Positions 1 to 14,952 of a stretch of DNA of 64,000 nucleotides are shown here, in pieces. The translations under genes and the position numbers were made by a program. The stretch covers positions 11,057,129-11,121,128 of the forward strand of contig JAEMBT020000007.1 of NCBI GenBank assembly GCA_018873245.2, read 5' to 3'. A model generated the notes under the pieces. That model was given only the letters and a program-made list of their open reading frames with translations, ran no database searches and was not told the origin of the DNA. The stretch is from Archegozetes longisetosus. Lineage: Eukaryota > Arthropoda > Arachnida > Sarcoptiformes > Trhypochthoniidae. Within the stretch, counting starts at the first letter, position 1. Each line of letters starts with the position of its first letter.

Positions 1-384
1 AAATACATTGCTACACGTTTTTCACTTTTGATTATGAATTTAGTTGAAAACTTAATCAATAGTAGTTTTTCATTACACGCACAATGATTAGGATGCTTAT
101 ATAATATTAAACTGTTATAGTGTTAAAGTGTAAGTTATTTGTTAAACAGAATTTGCACTATTGTCGCCAAAGTGACAAACGGAATCTGAAGGTCAAATAT
201 TTATCAGTCGATTCGTCAAACTAAATACAATACAAAAGTAGTCAGTCCATTGACTAAACTGCAACGCCTCTTTCAACTTCAGTGTGCATAGATCTATGGT
301 GATTAAATGATTGGGGTTGAGGGTGTTCCTATTAACCCGTAATGGTTCACATCGTCCGACTCCACTTGACCTTTAGAGTATGAA

Positions 385-750
385 ACGAATTTTTGTTCGA
401 CTCAATTAGTTTTCCGAGATATTTCACTTGAAGTCTCTATTGGAGTAGCACCAGAAGCGTAAAATTTCTGCTTGAAACGGTTAAGTGTGGACGCGCGTCA
501 TTTAACCTAGGCGAGAATAACTTCAGATAGCGAGGCAGTGGGCGTCCACGTTAGGTTCAATCGGACTTATGGAGATTTATTTAAACGGGTGACCACCAGG
601 TGCGCAGCTTACAATGTGAACCCAAAAGAGGAGTCATGCTTAACCATTCTATAGAGTAATTTTATATTCTTAATCTTATTCCAATGAAGACTTCAAAGTG
701 AAATATCTCGAAAACGGGTTGTGGTTAGGTCAATACATTTAAATTCGATC
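385..750. repeat. Imperfect inverted repeat (arms about 100 nt)
   Basis: The left arm, about 385-486, is the reverse complement of the right arm, about 639-750. The best block pairs gagatatttcacttgaag (415-432) with its near-perfect complement at 690-709. Similarity extends on both sides, through the ttgga and taaaatt blocks to ggttaag (479-485), which pairs with cttaacc (639-645). The roughly 150-nt spacer is less AT-rich. It could be an old foldback element, or two copies of one repeat in opposite orientation. No target-site duplication was found. Confidence 0.5.
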
Positions 751-2360
751 AGACAAATTGATTTTTATATGTACAACCTTAAAATTGAGCTTGTCGTTTT
801 CAGCAGAATAGCCCTAAACTGTATTCAATACTGAAAAGGCCAACAGTTAAGATTTGAATTGGACCCTTTTCCATACGGTTCCTCATATTTAAGCTGTTGT
901 CTCGTTTAGCAATCAAAAACTAATTGCCTCAGAGATGGGCTTATGATTACAGACCGTGCTCTTTAATAGGGCTTTACTCTTAAAGTATGCGGTAGTACAC
1001 ATTTACATAGCTTTAACTGAGTTCATATAAAAGATATGGCTAACACGTTCCGCAGCCTTGCGTTCAAAATTGGTCGGAAGCAACAATTCGATAGTTTTCA
1101 GATCAAACTGTTTTGAGTTCCTTCTGTTCATAAGTGTTAGATTCGTTTGATTTGAAAATTGTAAGAAATGCTTTGTTTAAACTTAAACTTATTTAATTAT
1201 CTGACTAAAAGTATTTTTGGATGCTTTACATTGTTTTTAAAGTTTTTATCAATCATATTAAGTTTAAACCAAACTATATTTCGAGTAGAAGCTAAGAGGT
1301 TCTAGAATACATTTCCGGATTAATTGAAAATATTTGTGTGCCCGGGCAAGACTTGAATTTTGTCTCCCAATTAGGCGCCAGGTATAGACTGAGAAGTAAA
1401 AGATTTTGATCTGAGAATAACTGACAACAATTCCCTTATTTGAATTATCACAACACTCATAATAAATGCGAAGTTTGACGAGATTTTTCCTTTAATTAAA
1501 ACGGTAAGAAAACGTAATCATAACTGTGAATACTAAAAGTTGAAAGTGTTACGACTACAACTGTGTTCTCAAAATAAATACTAGTATTGATGTAAGCTAA
1601 TCTTCAAGTTATCAAATTAGGTCAAAACAGCCAAGTTTTCATCAATTTTATAATCATTACAGTCTTTTATTATATGAGTTATTTCAGTGCCTTACTTATC
1701 AATAAAGATCAAAAGTTGTTTTTCTAGAAGAAGAGCATAAAACACATAATCTCTAGTATTTTCAATCTGAAAAACGTGATAGCAAAGTATACAACAACAT
1801 AATTATTACTCTCTACTTATTGACAATAAGTTGCCAATAACAGTATTTTTAACAATTTAACATAACTTGTTACTAAATGGTTACCGTAACGACATCTATA
1901 CAAACTTTATTAATACTAAAGCAGTGATATTTTGCACTGTCAATGCAGTTGAGCTCAAATGCCAAAGAGTGCGCCACAAATTCTGTTAACGAATCAACTT
2001 TTTTCTGCTAAAAGTTTAGCAAAATATCAAATACAAACTTGATTTCAGAGTGAAAAAAGTATAATTTTCTCAAAAATTGTTGTCATATTATTATGGGAAT
2101 CAACTTATTTCTTTAAAAATGACAAATAAATAGTTTTTGTCTGACAATTGATTTTTTGAACCGAAATGATCACAAGAAAAGATAATTTTCATACTTTGAT
2201 TATTTAGAGTTTCGCATGAGTTTCAACTGTGAAACACAAATATTATGTAATTTTAGTGTTTGTTCACAAGTTCTGCTGTGATTTTCGTGAATATGCTATT
2301 TGTTGGTTCTGACAAATTACATGTCATTATTTTCACCTTAACTGATAGTGTGTCTCAGAT

Positions 2361-2397
2361 GAGAGAGAGAGAGAGAGAGAGAGAAAGAAAGAAAGAA
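2361..2397. repeat. (GA)n then (GAAA)n microsatellite
   Basis: Twelve GA units pass directly into three GAAA units. Confidence 0.95.
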
Positions 2398-4024
2398 GTG
2401 ATTTGTAGCTAAAATAGTAGTACTCTGTATATGTGGTTCTCTTACAAACTCGAGACTTGCGTGAATCAGTCAGTGATATCTTTTTTAGCTATACTCAAGT
2501 TTCATAACTATTACACTGAATCGCTATCCCAAAAATACAGATTACTATCAATAATATAAACAAATAAACAAATGAACTTATATCGCACTTAAGCTATTGC
2601 TTATTTGGTTAAAAATTGAAATTAAATATTTATTTTGTTAGTATGTATTAAGTTATCAATTCTGGTATTAGTTTTCAAGTTAATAACTTATTGAAAATCT
2701 TTACTTCAGTATTAATACTGCAAATATTGAGGGATAAAACTTGTTTTACTCATCAAAAGTGAGTTGTAACAGAGAAATTGATTCAGTTTTTTATATTTAC
2801 TTTGCGCTAAAATTATGATTACATATGGATTTGATAGGCAGCAAAAGTAGTTAAGTAGCGATCAAATGGAAATTGTGAACCTGTTATGATTTATGCTTTC
2901 AAACAAACATGTTGGCAGATATTTTGCATTTTAAAAGGCCAATTGTGGCAATGATTGCTCACTAAACTGACAGGTAACACAATGGACTTCCTCGCAATTA
3001 GCTACGCCCTGCGTAGTAATCACTAATTCAACAAATGCCGATCTTATATCTCAGGCAAATATTCTAAACTATTTTTATATCACTTCTATTCTTCTGTCAC
3101 TACAACCAAACAGAGATAATGCACTTAATTTAGTGTTATTAGACTGATGTGGTGACGTTACACCCAAATTACGTGTAACTAAAGTTGGCTCAGACTAACT
3201 TTCAATGCTTTCTAATACCACTACAACAATAAGTCTTATCTATTGAGAAGATTTTTCAACTTTTTTTCATTTCTCTCTTCAGATCAATGGAAAAAAGTTT
3301 TGGAAAAAAGTTTTGGTAAAAAATTATGGAAAATATATAATACTTATTGAACGCATCACTCAATTATCTGTGATATGAAACTCTAATATTGACTCGATTC
3401 TCATCTGAAAAAAATCTTTTGTTATGCATTTGCAAATCAGTGATCCGTTCATTTCAATTGAAATTCGTGTCCAATTGAGTGTGAGTGAGAAGAACTTCAA
3501 TTGTAATCTATTGACCAAATCCTAACTAATTCATTGTGCGCTATGATTATTGCTATTCTCTATTGTTTTCATTGATATTATGACAACAATTTGAGAGGAA
3601 TTTCCCTTAAAGTTGTTATGTTTAACATTGTTGTAATGAATTGACACATAAAATTTGAGGATCTACTGCGAAAATAGAGTCACGCATTATTTATTAACAT
3701 TATTATAAGTGCTTCAGTTATACCTGTAATCCATAAGAATGGCTTCATTTTGAAAAGGCTCAGATAGCTGACTAAACATTGTTAATGAGTCTTGTCTTGT
3801 CTAACTTTATATTTTCCTCCTGACAATTATTCCCATAATTTTAATGACAAGTTCGTTACACTCAAATTTAGACATTATTCTCAAAGTTAATTTGAGTTTA
3901 TCTTTATTAATCAAAGGTTTTTTGACAAATTAATATATAAAAAATAGAAATGAGAAATTTAGAAGTAGCAGCTTTATCAGTTTGAGACTAAAATCCCACT
4001 CAAAACTGATGGTCTCAACAAACC

Positions 4025-4085
4025 AGACTAATTCAGAATACAGACTAATTCAGAATACAGACTAATTCAGAATACAGACTAATTC
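4025..4085. repeat. 17-nt tandem repeat, about 3.6 copies
   Basis: The unit agactaattcagaatac is repeated three times without change, followed by a partial copy (agactaattc). Identity between copies points to a recent expansion. Confidence 0.95.
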
Positions 4086-7000
4086 TCTATTAATCAAATA
4101 TCTTTTGCTCACTTCAAGCGTGAAAAGAGAAGTAAATCATGTTTTTTCGTATGAACGTTACTTTGATTGATAAATATGGTAACTATTGTAATAGACGAAG
4201 TTGAACGTCAGGTTCACTCAACAATAGATTTGAAGTTCACATTTATTTAAAATGACTCAAAATGCATTGTATGAAATACTCGAACATCTAATTCTATCGC
4301 TTCACTCATTTCAAACTATTTCACTAAATTAAGTATAATTAACAATTAAACACAGTTTAGCAATTGAATTAACCAAATTAGGAGTTGATTTGAACTAATT
4401 TATGTAATTGCCACCATTGAAATGCTGACCCTTAATTGTTTTTAGTCTGTTCGTGTCATTTATATCTAGTTTCGGCCAATTACAGAGTTGTGTTGTCGTA
4501 TTTTAATAGGATTAGCAAAAACAAGTTAATAAAGTCACTTTAGTAGTCACACAACAGGGTTTTGGTCTATTTATTGCTTCTTATATACTTTAATAGATTA
4601 TTGCATAAAGCTTTTACTAATCTTAATTTTTTAGTACTTTTCTCAATCATTAGTTGTGATTTGTTGCATAAATTTATTATAAAAAAGTTGGCAAAAAGAG
4701 TGGCTGTAAACAATAATTCGGTTTAATAAAATTATCGATTGTTTGTTAACAAACTAAACCTCCTAATAAGTTTATATACTAAGCATAAAATAGCAATTGG
4801 TTTGCTCCTTAATCTAGATTTTATTCGAAGCTGATCCAGACCTTCCGAAGACATAATTTTAAACTAAAAAGGATTTGAAAATGATTAAAACTTGCTACAA
4901 AGCAATAATTTAGAAACAGAAGCTCAAATGAAGTAAGAGGCGAAGAAAGAAATGATAAGATAAATTTGAAAACTATTTGTAGACTATCTCTGCTAAAATC
5001 CTAAATAATTTAAAATAAATCATTGCTCTTCATTTAAGGAGATCTCTGATTAACTTTGAGTCATGTGCTATATTTGTTTTTATCAACTTATAAGAATTCA
5101 CGTTTGTATGCCTTCAGAGTTATAATATATTTTGCCCTAAACAAACTTGTCTTTGAATCACTTCTCAAACCTTCCTCTTTAATCATTCTTTGTGTCCCCG
5201 ATCTTAAAGTTTGGTGATAGAAATCTTATTGGCAACAAAAAATTACAAGCCATGAGAATTTCGGGACCGATTAGAAACTTGAAATTTGTATATTTATGTT
5301 GTGTACTGTGCACAGTGACATTTTTTTGATGCTAAAAAGTCATAAAATTGGTCAATCATCGGTACTTAAAATTAAGAAAATCAGTAATCAAAATCAGCAT
5401 AAATCAAGCAGTAAAGTTTAGGCAAATTTTTCCCAAATTTTTCCCGAAAAAAATCGGCAAAAACCAATTGATAGGGGCTACTTATCGTTAAACTAGTCTT
5501 GAATTTATCATAAATTACTGACAAAGTTCTCGGATATAAACCTATTTCTAAGGGTGAAGCTCTAAAGTTTTTTCAAGCTGTAACTGAGTTGTCGAACTTC
5601 ATGCACAGTCGATATCAAAACTTTGTGTTTTCAAGTGATTCACTGAAGAAATCAGATATTCCTGGAAAAATGAGTGATCACTAAAAATTTCGGTACTTAT
5701 GTGCCAAACCAAAAAGATTAGTTCAATAGACTTTATATTTACTATATTTACATTGGTTGACACAAATAGGTCGTAGTCGTAGTATTGCCCGAAAATTGCA
5801 TACAAACAGAAGTACCGGTATTGACCGAAAAGTCTGATGTGAATATATCTATACTGTATATACTATGTTTGTTATTTATAAGACTGTTTAAGGTTAATCT
5901 GTTAACATATTAGAAACTTATCATAAGTAACTCCTCTATTGGATTATGGGCCAAAATTGAATTTGGTTTTTGCTTTATCCTAAGTTGTATCAGGAGTCTG
6001 GCCACGATTTTTATTCTTAAAGACCAATAACCTAACTCTTACTGATTAAACCTTTCCATTACTAGATAATTGAACTATTAGTTATCTCAATTAATATACC
6101 CGTACTGCTAATGTATTATTTTATTATTATAGGCAAAACTGCATGGAAATTAATAAATAGCAAAGTGAAGATTAAATATTTGACTCGAAGAGACTCATTT
6201 GAGTTTTCATGTTTCTGATAAGGATCATTGAAAAACCCAAATGAAAAATGACAACCAATTAAGTGATTTAATATTTTCAATACAGCGTAAAAGAGCAAAT
6301 CGTGAAACTTTTTCATATTATACTTTATAGGTATTATTAATTGTGCTTAAGTGCAAAATCAATGCTGAGATAAGTTGATGACTAAAATCGATTGAAATAG
6401 AGATATGAGAAATGTTAAACTTTTTGACTGTTATCTTGGAGACGAGTACTTGAAGTGATAGTCGGTTTAATCGTCTAATATTAAATTATTATTTTTGTAC
6501 AAAGGTAGTGACACTTTCAACGTTAGTAAATCGACAATTATTGGGCGTCTACTATCAACAAAATAAATAATTATCTCCAATAGCTTAATTCCTATTAAAA
6601 CCATTTATGCTCAATATTTATCTATTGTTTTTGGATCACTTGAGTGCTGTTCATCTAATCAATCGATGATTTAATTGAATTTTTCGAGAATTATAGTTCA
6701 CACAACACATATGCGTCAATTATTAATTAAAATTTAATATTCGTTGAACACAACCATTACTATGAGATAACGATGCCACTCGATTCTAACACTTTTCTTT
6801 TGTATTCTTAAATCTTTTTCACATAAGTCATAAAATCCCATTAATTGATGAGATAAATACATTGCCTAAACCTATTTATTGGTCGATTATTGATCGAATT
6901 ATTAGTCCAGAAGTGTAACTAATGAAGCATTTAGTTTTCAAAATCATAACACTTTGTCTGAATGAAGACTAGCTCTGAACTGGTAGATAACAAGACACCA

Positions 7001-8044
7001 ATTACCATAACTTGTTGTAAATTAACTTAACATATTTATTATTTAGTTTATGATTTTATGCTTTTATTGAGATTGCAGCCAATCTTGACTTACTTGTACC
7101 CAATTCTGAAAGTAATTGTAAAAAATGTGTCGTTATTTTAATGCAAATTCATAAAAATAATAAAATATATAACCAAACAGTCAATGAGTAGAAATTCAAT
7201 ACTTTCAATATTTATGTGAAGGCTTCAGAAATATTTCAACGTTTTTATTGTGCAGACACTAAACTAGTGATAAATTTTATTTTAAAATAACTGAAAGTAA
7301 TTGGTTTCGAATGTAATTTTAAAATTATATAACAAGTAAACGACTGTCATATAATTGAATGCAAAAAACTACGTACACACTAATGGTTTAATGTTTTAAT
7401 TTGAATTAATTAGGTTTTAAAGAAACATTACTCAAAGCTTGAATTGTTTTCGCTGAGCATTGGAGGAAAGATTATTGATTATTAAAGTAATAATAAGTTA
7501 TCTGGGCTTATGGTTCACTCCCATCTCATTTAAGGTTATGGTCATTCATTTATTGTTATATTGCATGATTGCAGTGTCGGCAAAACAACACAAAACAGCA
7601 CAAAAACGTAGTTAGAAAGCTGAGGAATAAAAAAGCTGACAGTACAAAATACAATGAATCGTTGCGGTAAACATACCTTCTCAGGTATAAGCATATACCT
7701 TATATGCATTCTTTGGCACGTTTTCTCACACTGCAATTAAGGTAAGTTGAAGGCAGGCTGACATCGATGCCAACAGATAAAGAGCAGAAAAGGTGATCTC
7801 ACAGGCTTGTAATTGAATCAAATCGCGTCATAAAATCAGCGGCCTTTAAACATATAATTAAGTCGGCCATAAGCCATAAATCACTACTTTAGGGCCGGAC
7901 AACGTTTAACGTGTTAGGGCTACTAAAATCATTCATAAACCTTCACACTTAAACAGCTGTAGTGTTAAAAAATTCAGTTTCCATTACTTAACTCACGGCT
8001 ATTTTTAAATCTAAAAATTCATTGTAAAAGATTGCAATTTAAGA

Positions 8045-8099
8045 GTTCCTATAAGTGCCTAAAAGTACCCAAAAGTGCCTATAAGTCCCTAAAAGTTCC
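8045..8099. repeat. Degenerate 10-nt tandem repeat
   Basis: About five and a half copies of a unit like gtNcctaaaa (gttcctataa, gtgcctaaaa, gtacccaaaa, gtgcctataa, gtccctaaaa). Confidence 0.85.
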
Positions 8100-11000
8100 G
8101 CATTTTTCGATTGAGTGTCAAATTTACTCAACAAATGTTTATTAATTTTGGATTTGCCTTTTTATTGGAATTTTTCAGTTTATAGCTCATAAAAATGTTT
8201 TAGTTTTCTTTTAGTATCAATAAATTATTATTAATTATATTGTAAACAGCATGTAATCTAAAACCATTTTTATTTTTGAAATTTTGAATAATTATTGTTT
8301 GGAAGTTTTGAAAGAGTGGGCGAAAATACTTATGCAGTCGATTTTTTCACTTTTTTATCAATTGGTTCTATCAGTGATTGATAGCTCTGTTAATGGGTCC
8401 GCCTTCACAACTTAAGTCTTATAGCTTTCATCAGTAAAGGTATTTACTTATTTTTTAAGCTTCACTGGCACTCAGATCCACACTTGATGGAGTTGGAGGG
8501 CACCCTAAGAGTTCAGGACCAGGAATACGAAACGGCTTCTCACCCTCTTATCCAAATTGGTTTCACTGAAAACACTTTTCCTCACAAACAGCTTCTCGGA
8601 TGCTTGACCTAAGGGTAAAGTTCGAAAAATGTAAGCAATTTAATTTTCAAATTTAAGGACTCAGCTCTCTTTTTCAAGTACAATTTTCAATAATTTGCTA
8701 ATCAACTATTATAGTTATGAGTGAAAACAGTTTTCAATCAAATCGTATTCGATCAAATGGTACCAAGTGAAGAACTGCTTTCGATGAACACTCTGTGGGA
8801 CATAAATCACTTGTATGGATAGTTAGTTGGATTTTGATGCACACCTGTGCACGAATCTTAAGCTGAGACCAGCAATTATTGGTTCTTACGTACTTAATCT
8901 TCACGTTTTAATTTATGGCAGCACACAATCACTTTAAAGCAAAAGCAACAAATAAGATTATCTTTCAAGCATCTTTAACAATAAAAAAAACTTAAGACAG
9001 TTTCAAGTAATCTTACCCAAACTTTCAGATATAGTTAAAGAGTAACACATTTATCGCTATTCTTGATTTATAGTTGAATTGATGAATAACTTTTTACTTA
9101 TTACTCCGTTGACGTTTGTCGCGATGAGTTACTGTAATTTGAGACCTAGTAATAAGTTTTCTCTCGTTTGAAATACCAAAAAACTTATGCAACAGTAGCT
9201 GCAAGTGTGTCACGATTAAGTGGTTATTGCCCTTTCGTCGTTCAGGACTGATGATGGCTTGCAATCAGATATCTAAACAGTCAGGCTCTTCCTGTCAGAT
9301 ATCTTTCAGTTCAAGTCACAGATTTATCACATTCGAAATACACTAAACCTAAAGGTCGGATACTTCCAGAAAAAGAATCTAAACTTCAAAATTGTAAACT
9401 TTTCGCAATTTGTTTTGAGCAAGTGTTCAATTAATCTAGGTTTCTGAACTGATTTCTTCAGAAAACTGATTTCAAAGTGATTCTCGAGAACTCACAAGAA
9501 GAGGCTCTTTGGCACAAGCAAAATATTTTCGAATCAAACTTTGAAACACTAATTCAAAGCGGTGTATAAGTTAGTTGTTAGTAATTCTCACTTGTTTTGA
9601 AGATTATCTGTCTGATCTAAGCCTTGGAGTTATTTCATATTTTATTAATGATAAAAACTTTCAAATTCAATTGAGTCACATTCAATTAAAGTTAAATATT
9701 ATGACTGAAAAATGCAAATTGAAACCCCAATTGATGACGAAGTTTCGTATATAATACTTTACAAATTCTTTGACTCGTAATTACGGTAATATGTTCTATG
9801 AATGAGTGTCGTTATAATTTGGCTTTGGGCGAAGTTTATATTTTAATTTTCATATGAAAAACAGTAACAACAGCTGTTAACAGATGTATAATTGGATAAG
9901 CGCTTTCTCTTAAATTACAGACAATGCATTGCAATTGAACGAAGTCGAATAATAATATACTTTAATTACAGTATTCAACGCCTACAATACATTTAAAATC
10001 CTTTTTAGTTCTGCATAAAGGCTTTTATTGGAAAATAGCTATTTTTCAAAAAACCTTGCAAATCTGCTCAAATCTGGTCGTTCAAAGATATTGACAATGA
10101 CTGAATGAAGCATTTTTGGAAAGAAAATTCTTTTTACATCACTAGTTTGCAAAGTTAACTATAGTTAGAGGAGAAAAAATGTTGTGTTATTGCACTTAGA
10201 GATACTTTATTTGTGCAAAGCCTGTTGTATTGCTGAATGACAAGTTAGTGGGGCTCTCAAATTGGGCACGAGTATAACAAAAGATGACTTATGCACAATT
10301 GCAATCTTTAGACAGGTTTATAGTTGGCGATACCTGACGTTTTGCTCTTTTAAACACGTCACTTCTTCTAAACTCTTGGCTCAACTTCAGATAACATCTT
10401 TCAGGTGCTGGGATTGAGAAGAAGAAAGAAGTAGTTATAAGTTTTCTTTTTAATAGGAAAATGTCATTTGAACAAATATACAAAAAAACGTATTATTAGG
10501 TCAGAAGCTTTTGAAAAGAGTACAAAATTGTAAAAATTGCTCAACTATTCGACAGAATTAAGATTATTAAAACTGACACCAATTTTCTAGCTTTGACACT
10601 ACGTTTTGTTAAACCTATAAATATAACCACAATCAATCATAAAAAGACGTCTTCAATTTGTTCTCTTTTAAAGGGATTTCAGTTTTGGTATTTCCGGTAT
10701 ATTATTTCTCTAGACGTAAATAATAAATTATGAATCGCAAGTTCATATTTCCTAATTACAATGTGATTTCAGCTCAAAAATACTTTACTTTACTGATTAG
10801 ACGTTACAACTCTTACAAAAGGCTTTATTTTGCTGAAGGCTTACTCGAAAAAGGAAATATCGAACCTTTTCTACCTCTTAAGCTTAATTTGATGCAGGAA
10901 AACAAGCAAAAACTGAAAAGTTTTGTCGTTTTGTTTTGATGAGCACTTGTGATTCATAGGATTGAATAGATTTTCCCAACTTATGATTGATATTCTCCGA

Positions 11001-14000
11001 CTCTAAAAGCATCTAAAGTTTTAGTCTTAGTTTACACGTCCTTATTAGAGAAAAGTAAAAATTAAGGGTAATAAATAACGTAACGAAGTTTGAGGTGAGG
11101 TCTTTTTTGAATTCATTAATTTTTAATGATCACGAATTTATATTTGAATCATTTTAATACTAATTACTTACTTTTTTTTAATGAATAAGAGTCCCTGAAT
11201 TTACCGAATTTTAATATTAATTTTCTTTGAATTTACTTTTTTCTTGCTTTTTAAATGAAGTTAATTAAGAACTGAATGCATAATCAATTGCAAAAACCTC
11301 AACATTTAATTGTTTCGATCTTTAAACTATACTTAACTTTGGTTTTTTCAGTTCATTTTGAGCCCATTTCAAGCATTCTTTTATACTCAAAATCATTTTT
11401 CAATTTGTAGAAAAATTTAGGCCGATTCGAAATTCTCGATAAGAATATACTTGATTTAAGTTTTCAATTGAAAAGATCCGCCCCTATCTGTCTTCCATTA
11501 ATTAAACGGGTTTCAACTAAAGATTCTTTTCAGAAATAGATCAAACAGCTGCTGAAGAGGTGATCATCAATTTTCTCAGTTAAAAATGTGTTGTAGAGAA
11601 GGTTTACAATTAATAGAAATTACTTTAGTTGTAAAGATACCAGAAGAAGAGTTATTAATCGAATCGCTTTTTCAAGTTCAAACATTTATTTTGATTGGCA
11701 ACATTTTTATTTATTATTCTTCTATACAAATACCAATTTTATGTTTACTAATGTCCAATACTCTTGTAAATATGAATTTTAACAAAACTAAATTTGTTTA
11801 TAGTTATTATAGACGTTTTTAACTACTATTCGTTGATTTAAACTGCTTTTAATTTTTATTTTTATTGCATTAATTTATAATGAGTTTTAGTTGTGATGAT
11901 GTTCAATTTTATAAACCATAAGTTCAAGACTTTGGGAATAAATGATAATCTTTGGTATTCATCGATATAAAAATATTTTTACAGTAATAAAATTTGATCA
12001 AATGAAGTGCACATAAATTACTCAGAATCACTTGAGAAATGAATAAAAGACTCAAATATAAATTTACAACTATTTGCACAATAAATAACTTAGATTTCAA
12101 GCAATTTAACCGATAACTGGAAGAATTTGATTTTCGGTGTAAAAATTATATCATCTCTCATATCGAAACGATCTGAAACTTAGCGAAATCACATAGAATC
12201 TGAAGAAAAACAAGGATTTATTAGTGAAGATCATAGTGATAAGACCTTGAAAATTAACATTTTTATTTAAGCATCAAATATGATTTGTCAGATATTGTGC
12301 TTAATAAATATATCACATTCTTTCCACAGGAAACTCAACAAACATCTCTTCAATAAAGAATATTGCAAAATGTGCCAAAAAATTCTAATCAATGTCCGTA
12401 TGAAATTACATGAACTTGATTTATAAAACATTAGAAACTTCTTGGAAATTAGTCAAGAAGTTTTCAGATGTTATCTCACGTAGAAGGCTCGCACACTTAC
12501 TTATATATCTTAGAGATTTTGCACAGTTAGTTCAAGAAATGTTAGCAGTGTTTTATGAACTTATTTATGTAAGTGATAAATTTTACCCTAAAAAATATTG
12601 CTATCATACCTGTTATTAAGATAGTCACAGAAGCAAAATCATTTTGTCTCATAACTCCTTCTAACTTTGTTTGTTTATTTATTTTAACTTTCTATCACTT
12701 ATTCCACTGCGCGATACAGTCGAAAAAGTTTATATTTAACTCTGAAAAGTACAAGCTGTCAAATAATTAACAATAAACTGTTAACAATCATATATTAATA
12801 ATCATTAATTGTCGAGACGGATTAAGAAATGTCAGTCAATGCCTGGTGTCTGACTATGTTTTTTAGTATTTTTGATGGGCTGATGAGCTGCCAGATAAAT
12901 GATTGTAAGTGACTTACAAGTTGAAGTACAGCTAAATAATCAATCTTAAAGAAGTTTTTCTTATCAAGAAATGATAAAAAAGAATGAAAGCATTTCACCA
13001 AATTATATTTATTGATCAATTTGTAATTTTATTGCTTACAGAATATTATTCACTATCCAAATAGCATAGATTGTTTTACTGATTGGATGTAATTTTATTA
13101 ACTTTCTTAACTAGTTTTGACGTTTTGAGCATAAATGCATTTATTTTGATCGGTCGATTAATCGTAATTGATATAATAATTAATTCAATGCATGGTATAA
13201 AATCAAATAAACTTTGAAGATAAACTACATGCACTTATTCAGAAGTGAACAAGAATCAGATGTTGTTCTAGTTTAATAGATTTTCATACTATTAGCTGCA
13301 TCAAAACTCACTTATTTGTGGCTAATTGAAATGCGGACAACTATAGACTGAAACTTTTAAACATCTAATAAATGATTTATCGTTCATAAAATAAATGGAA
13401 ATTTTATTCCAAGAAAAATTCATCTAATAGATAGACAGGGATCTAATAGTGACACAACAAAAAGGGATTTGGCTTTAGAAATGTGAACAATTATTGTATA
13501 CTGTATATAATCGACAAATCTAGTCATGAATTGACTGCTTGTGTCACGTAAAGCAAAGGCTTTGATTGTGTAGTTTAGAGGCATATGATTGTTAAGACCA
13601 CACATATTCAATACTATTAACAAGTTGAGCCTACTCTCCAGGATCGATGTTGAAAGAACAATAACTTTGTACGATTGTTACCTTCAAAAAGGTGTGTTTG
13701 CAGTTTGCATTTAAACACTTCAAAACCAAACATGTTTGCTATTGTTGACCATCTATTGTCACGAGTGGATCGGCGCCGCACTCCGACAGTGTCCGAAAAT
13801 CTGATCAATAGTCAATACTCACCAATGTTTGAAATGGTCAAGAATTGAGAGCACTATTTACTGACATCAAGTCAGTTACAAGAGGTGCAACTATTCTTTT
13901 CATTGAGAAAATAGAGAAAAAATCAAGAGAGATTCCAACAATCATTGTATGTCAAGTCAGTTTATCACATTTGTTGAATTTTTCAAGGGTTCAGCACCAG

Positions 14001-14883
14001 TTCCTCGAAATCTAATTTCGCCTAAAATGTTCTCATTTCACGATTTGACTAAAATCTTAGTTTCACAACCCTAAGTCCAAAATTATTGCAATTTATAGTT
14101 GCAATTTAGTTGACAATAAATATAATTTTAACTTACAATTTAATTTTTAGCACTACTCGAGAACCAATTGCTTACGTTTGAACAAAATCTTCAGATTTCT
14201 TTCAAAGTGACTGCAGATCAGAGAATATAGTATAGAAAATATATAAAGTCATAGTGATTGTTTTATGTAGAGGACAGATCAGACTGAGTAAAGATTTCAA
14301 ATGGTCAAACTAATTAAAGGCTAGTTTGAAAGAAAAACAGTTGAAAAAGTTGAACGAAAGTCAGTTGTGTGAAAGTGAAGCTGAGAATTTGGTTGTGTTC
14401 AGTTGTCACCACGAGGTGCTATTGGCCTTTAGAGACCACATGTCGCGCGTCAAGTATATGATATACTTGCAGAGCTTGCATTCTCTGTTCTCTTTGGCTG
14501 AAAGAATGTCATGAATATATTTTGAGACTAGTGTGAGAGCGAGAACCCCTATCGGGTGAGCTGTCGCCCTGCTGGATATCAACACACGGAAAAATGAGGC
14601 TCAGGCTCGAACACCAACACAAGAGTACCTGAAACCAGAATATGTATTAAAAGTGGGTCTTTTTTATTGCCATTCCAGTCGTGAAAAACGGATCCAAACA
14701 TTTTCGAGATATAATGTTTGAACAATAGGTGCGGCTATGAGTTCATATCGTGGTTAACGCATTGATCGCATCAATACTTGTGCTCTGTTGAAATTCTCAT
14801 AGATTTCATATTAGCCTAAATAATGATAGACATGTTTTGTCGACCGCACCATTGCTGCTAATTAATGTTTTTCTTAATGTTTT

Positions 14884-14952
14884 TCTCAATACTAACTAAA
14901 AATAAGATAATGTATTCTCAATACTAACCAAAAATAAGATAATATATTCTCA
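14884..14952. repeat. Tandem duplication of an about 32-nt unit
   Basis: Two adjacent copies of a segment running from tcaatacta to gtattc differ at two positions (actaac t/c and gataat g/a). A simpler echo, ttaatgtttttc repeated, lies just upstream. Confidence 0.85.

Noticed and set aside
4025-4085. CRISPR-like array
   Set aside because: The copies are directly adjacent with no spacers, so it is a plain tandem repeat.
5599-5805. Minus-strand 68-codon frame, as a representative of many short frames in the flanks
   Set aside because: Rich in Ile, Phe, Asn and Tyr with no motif, this frame and similar ones (such as 10730-10939 and 11586-11822) look like chance frames in AT-rich DNA.
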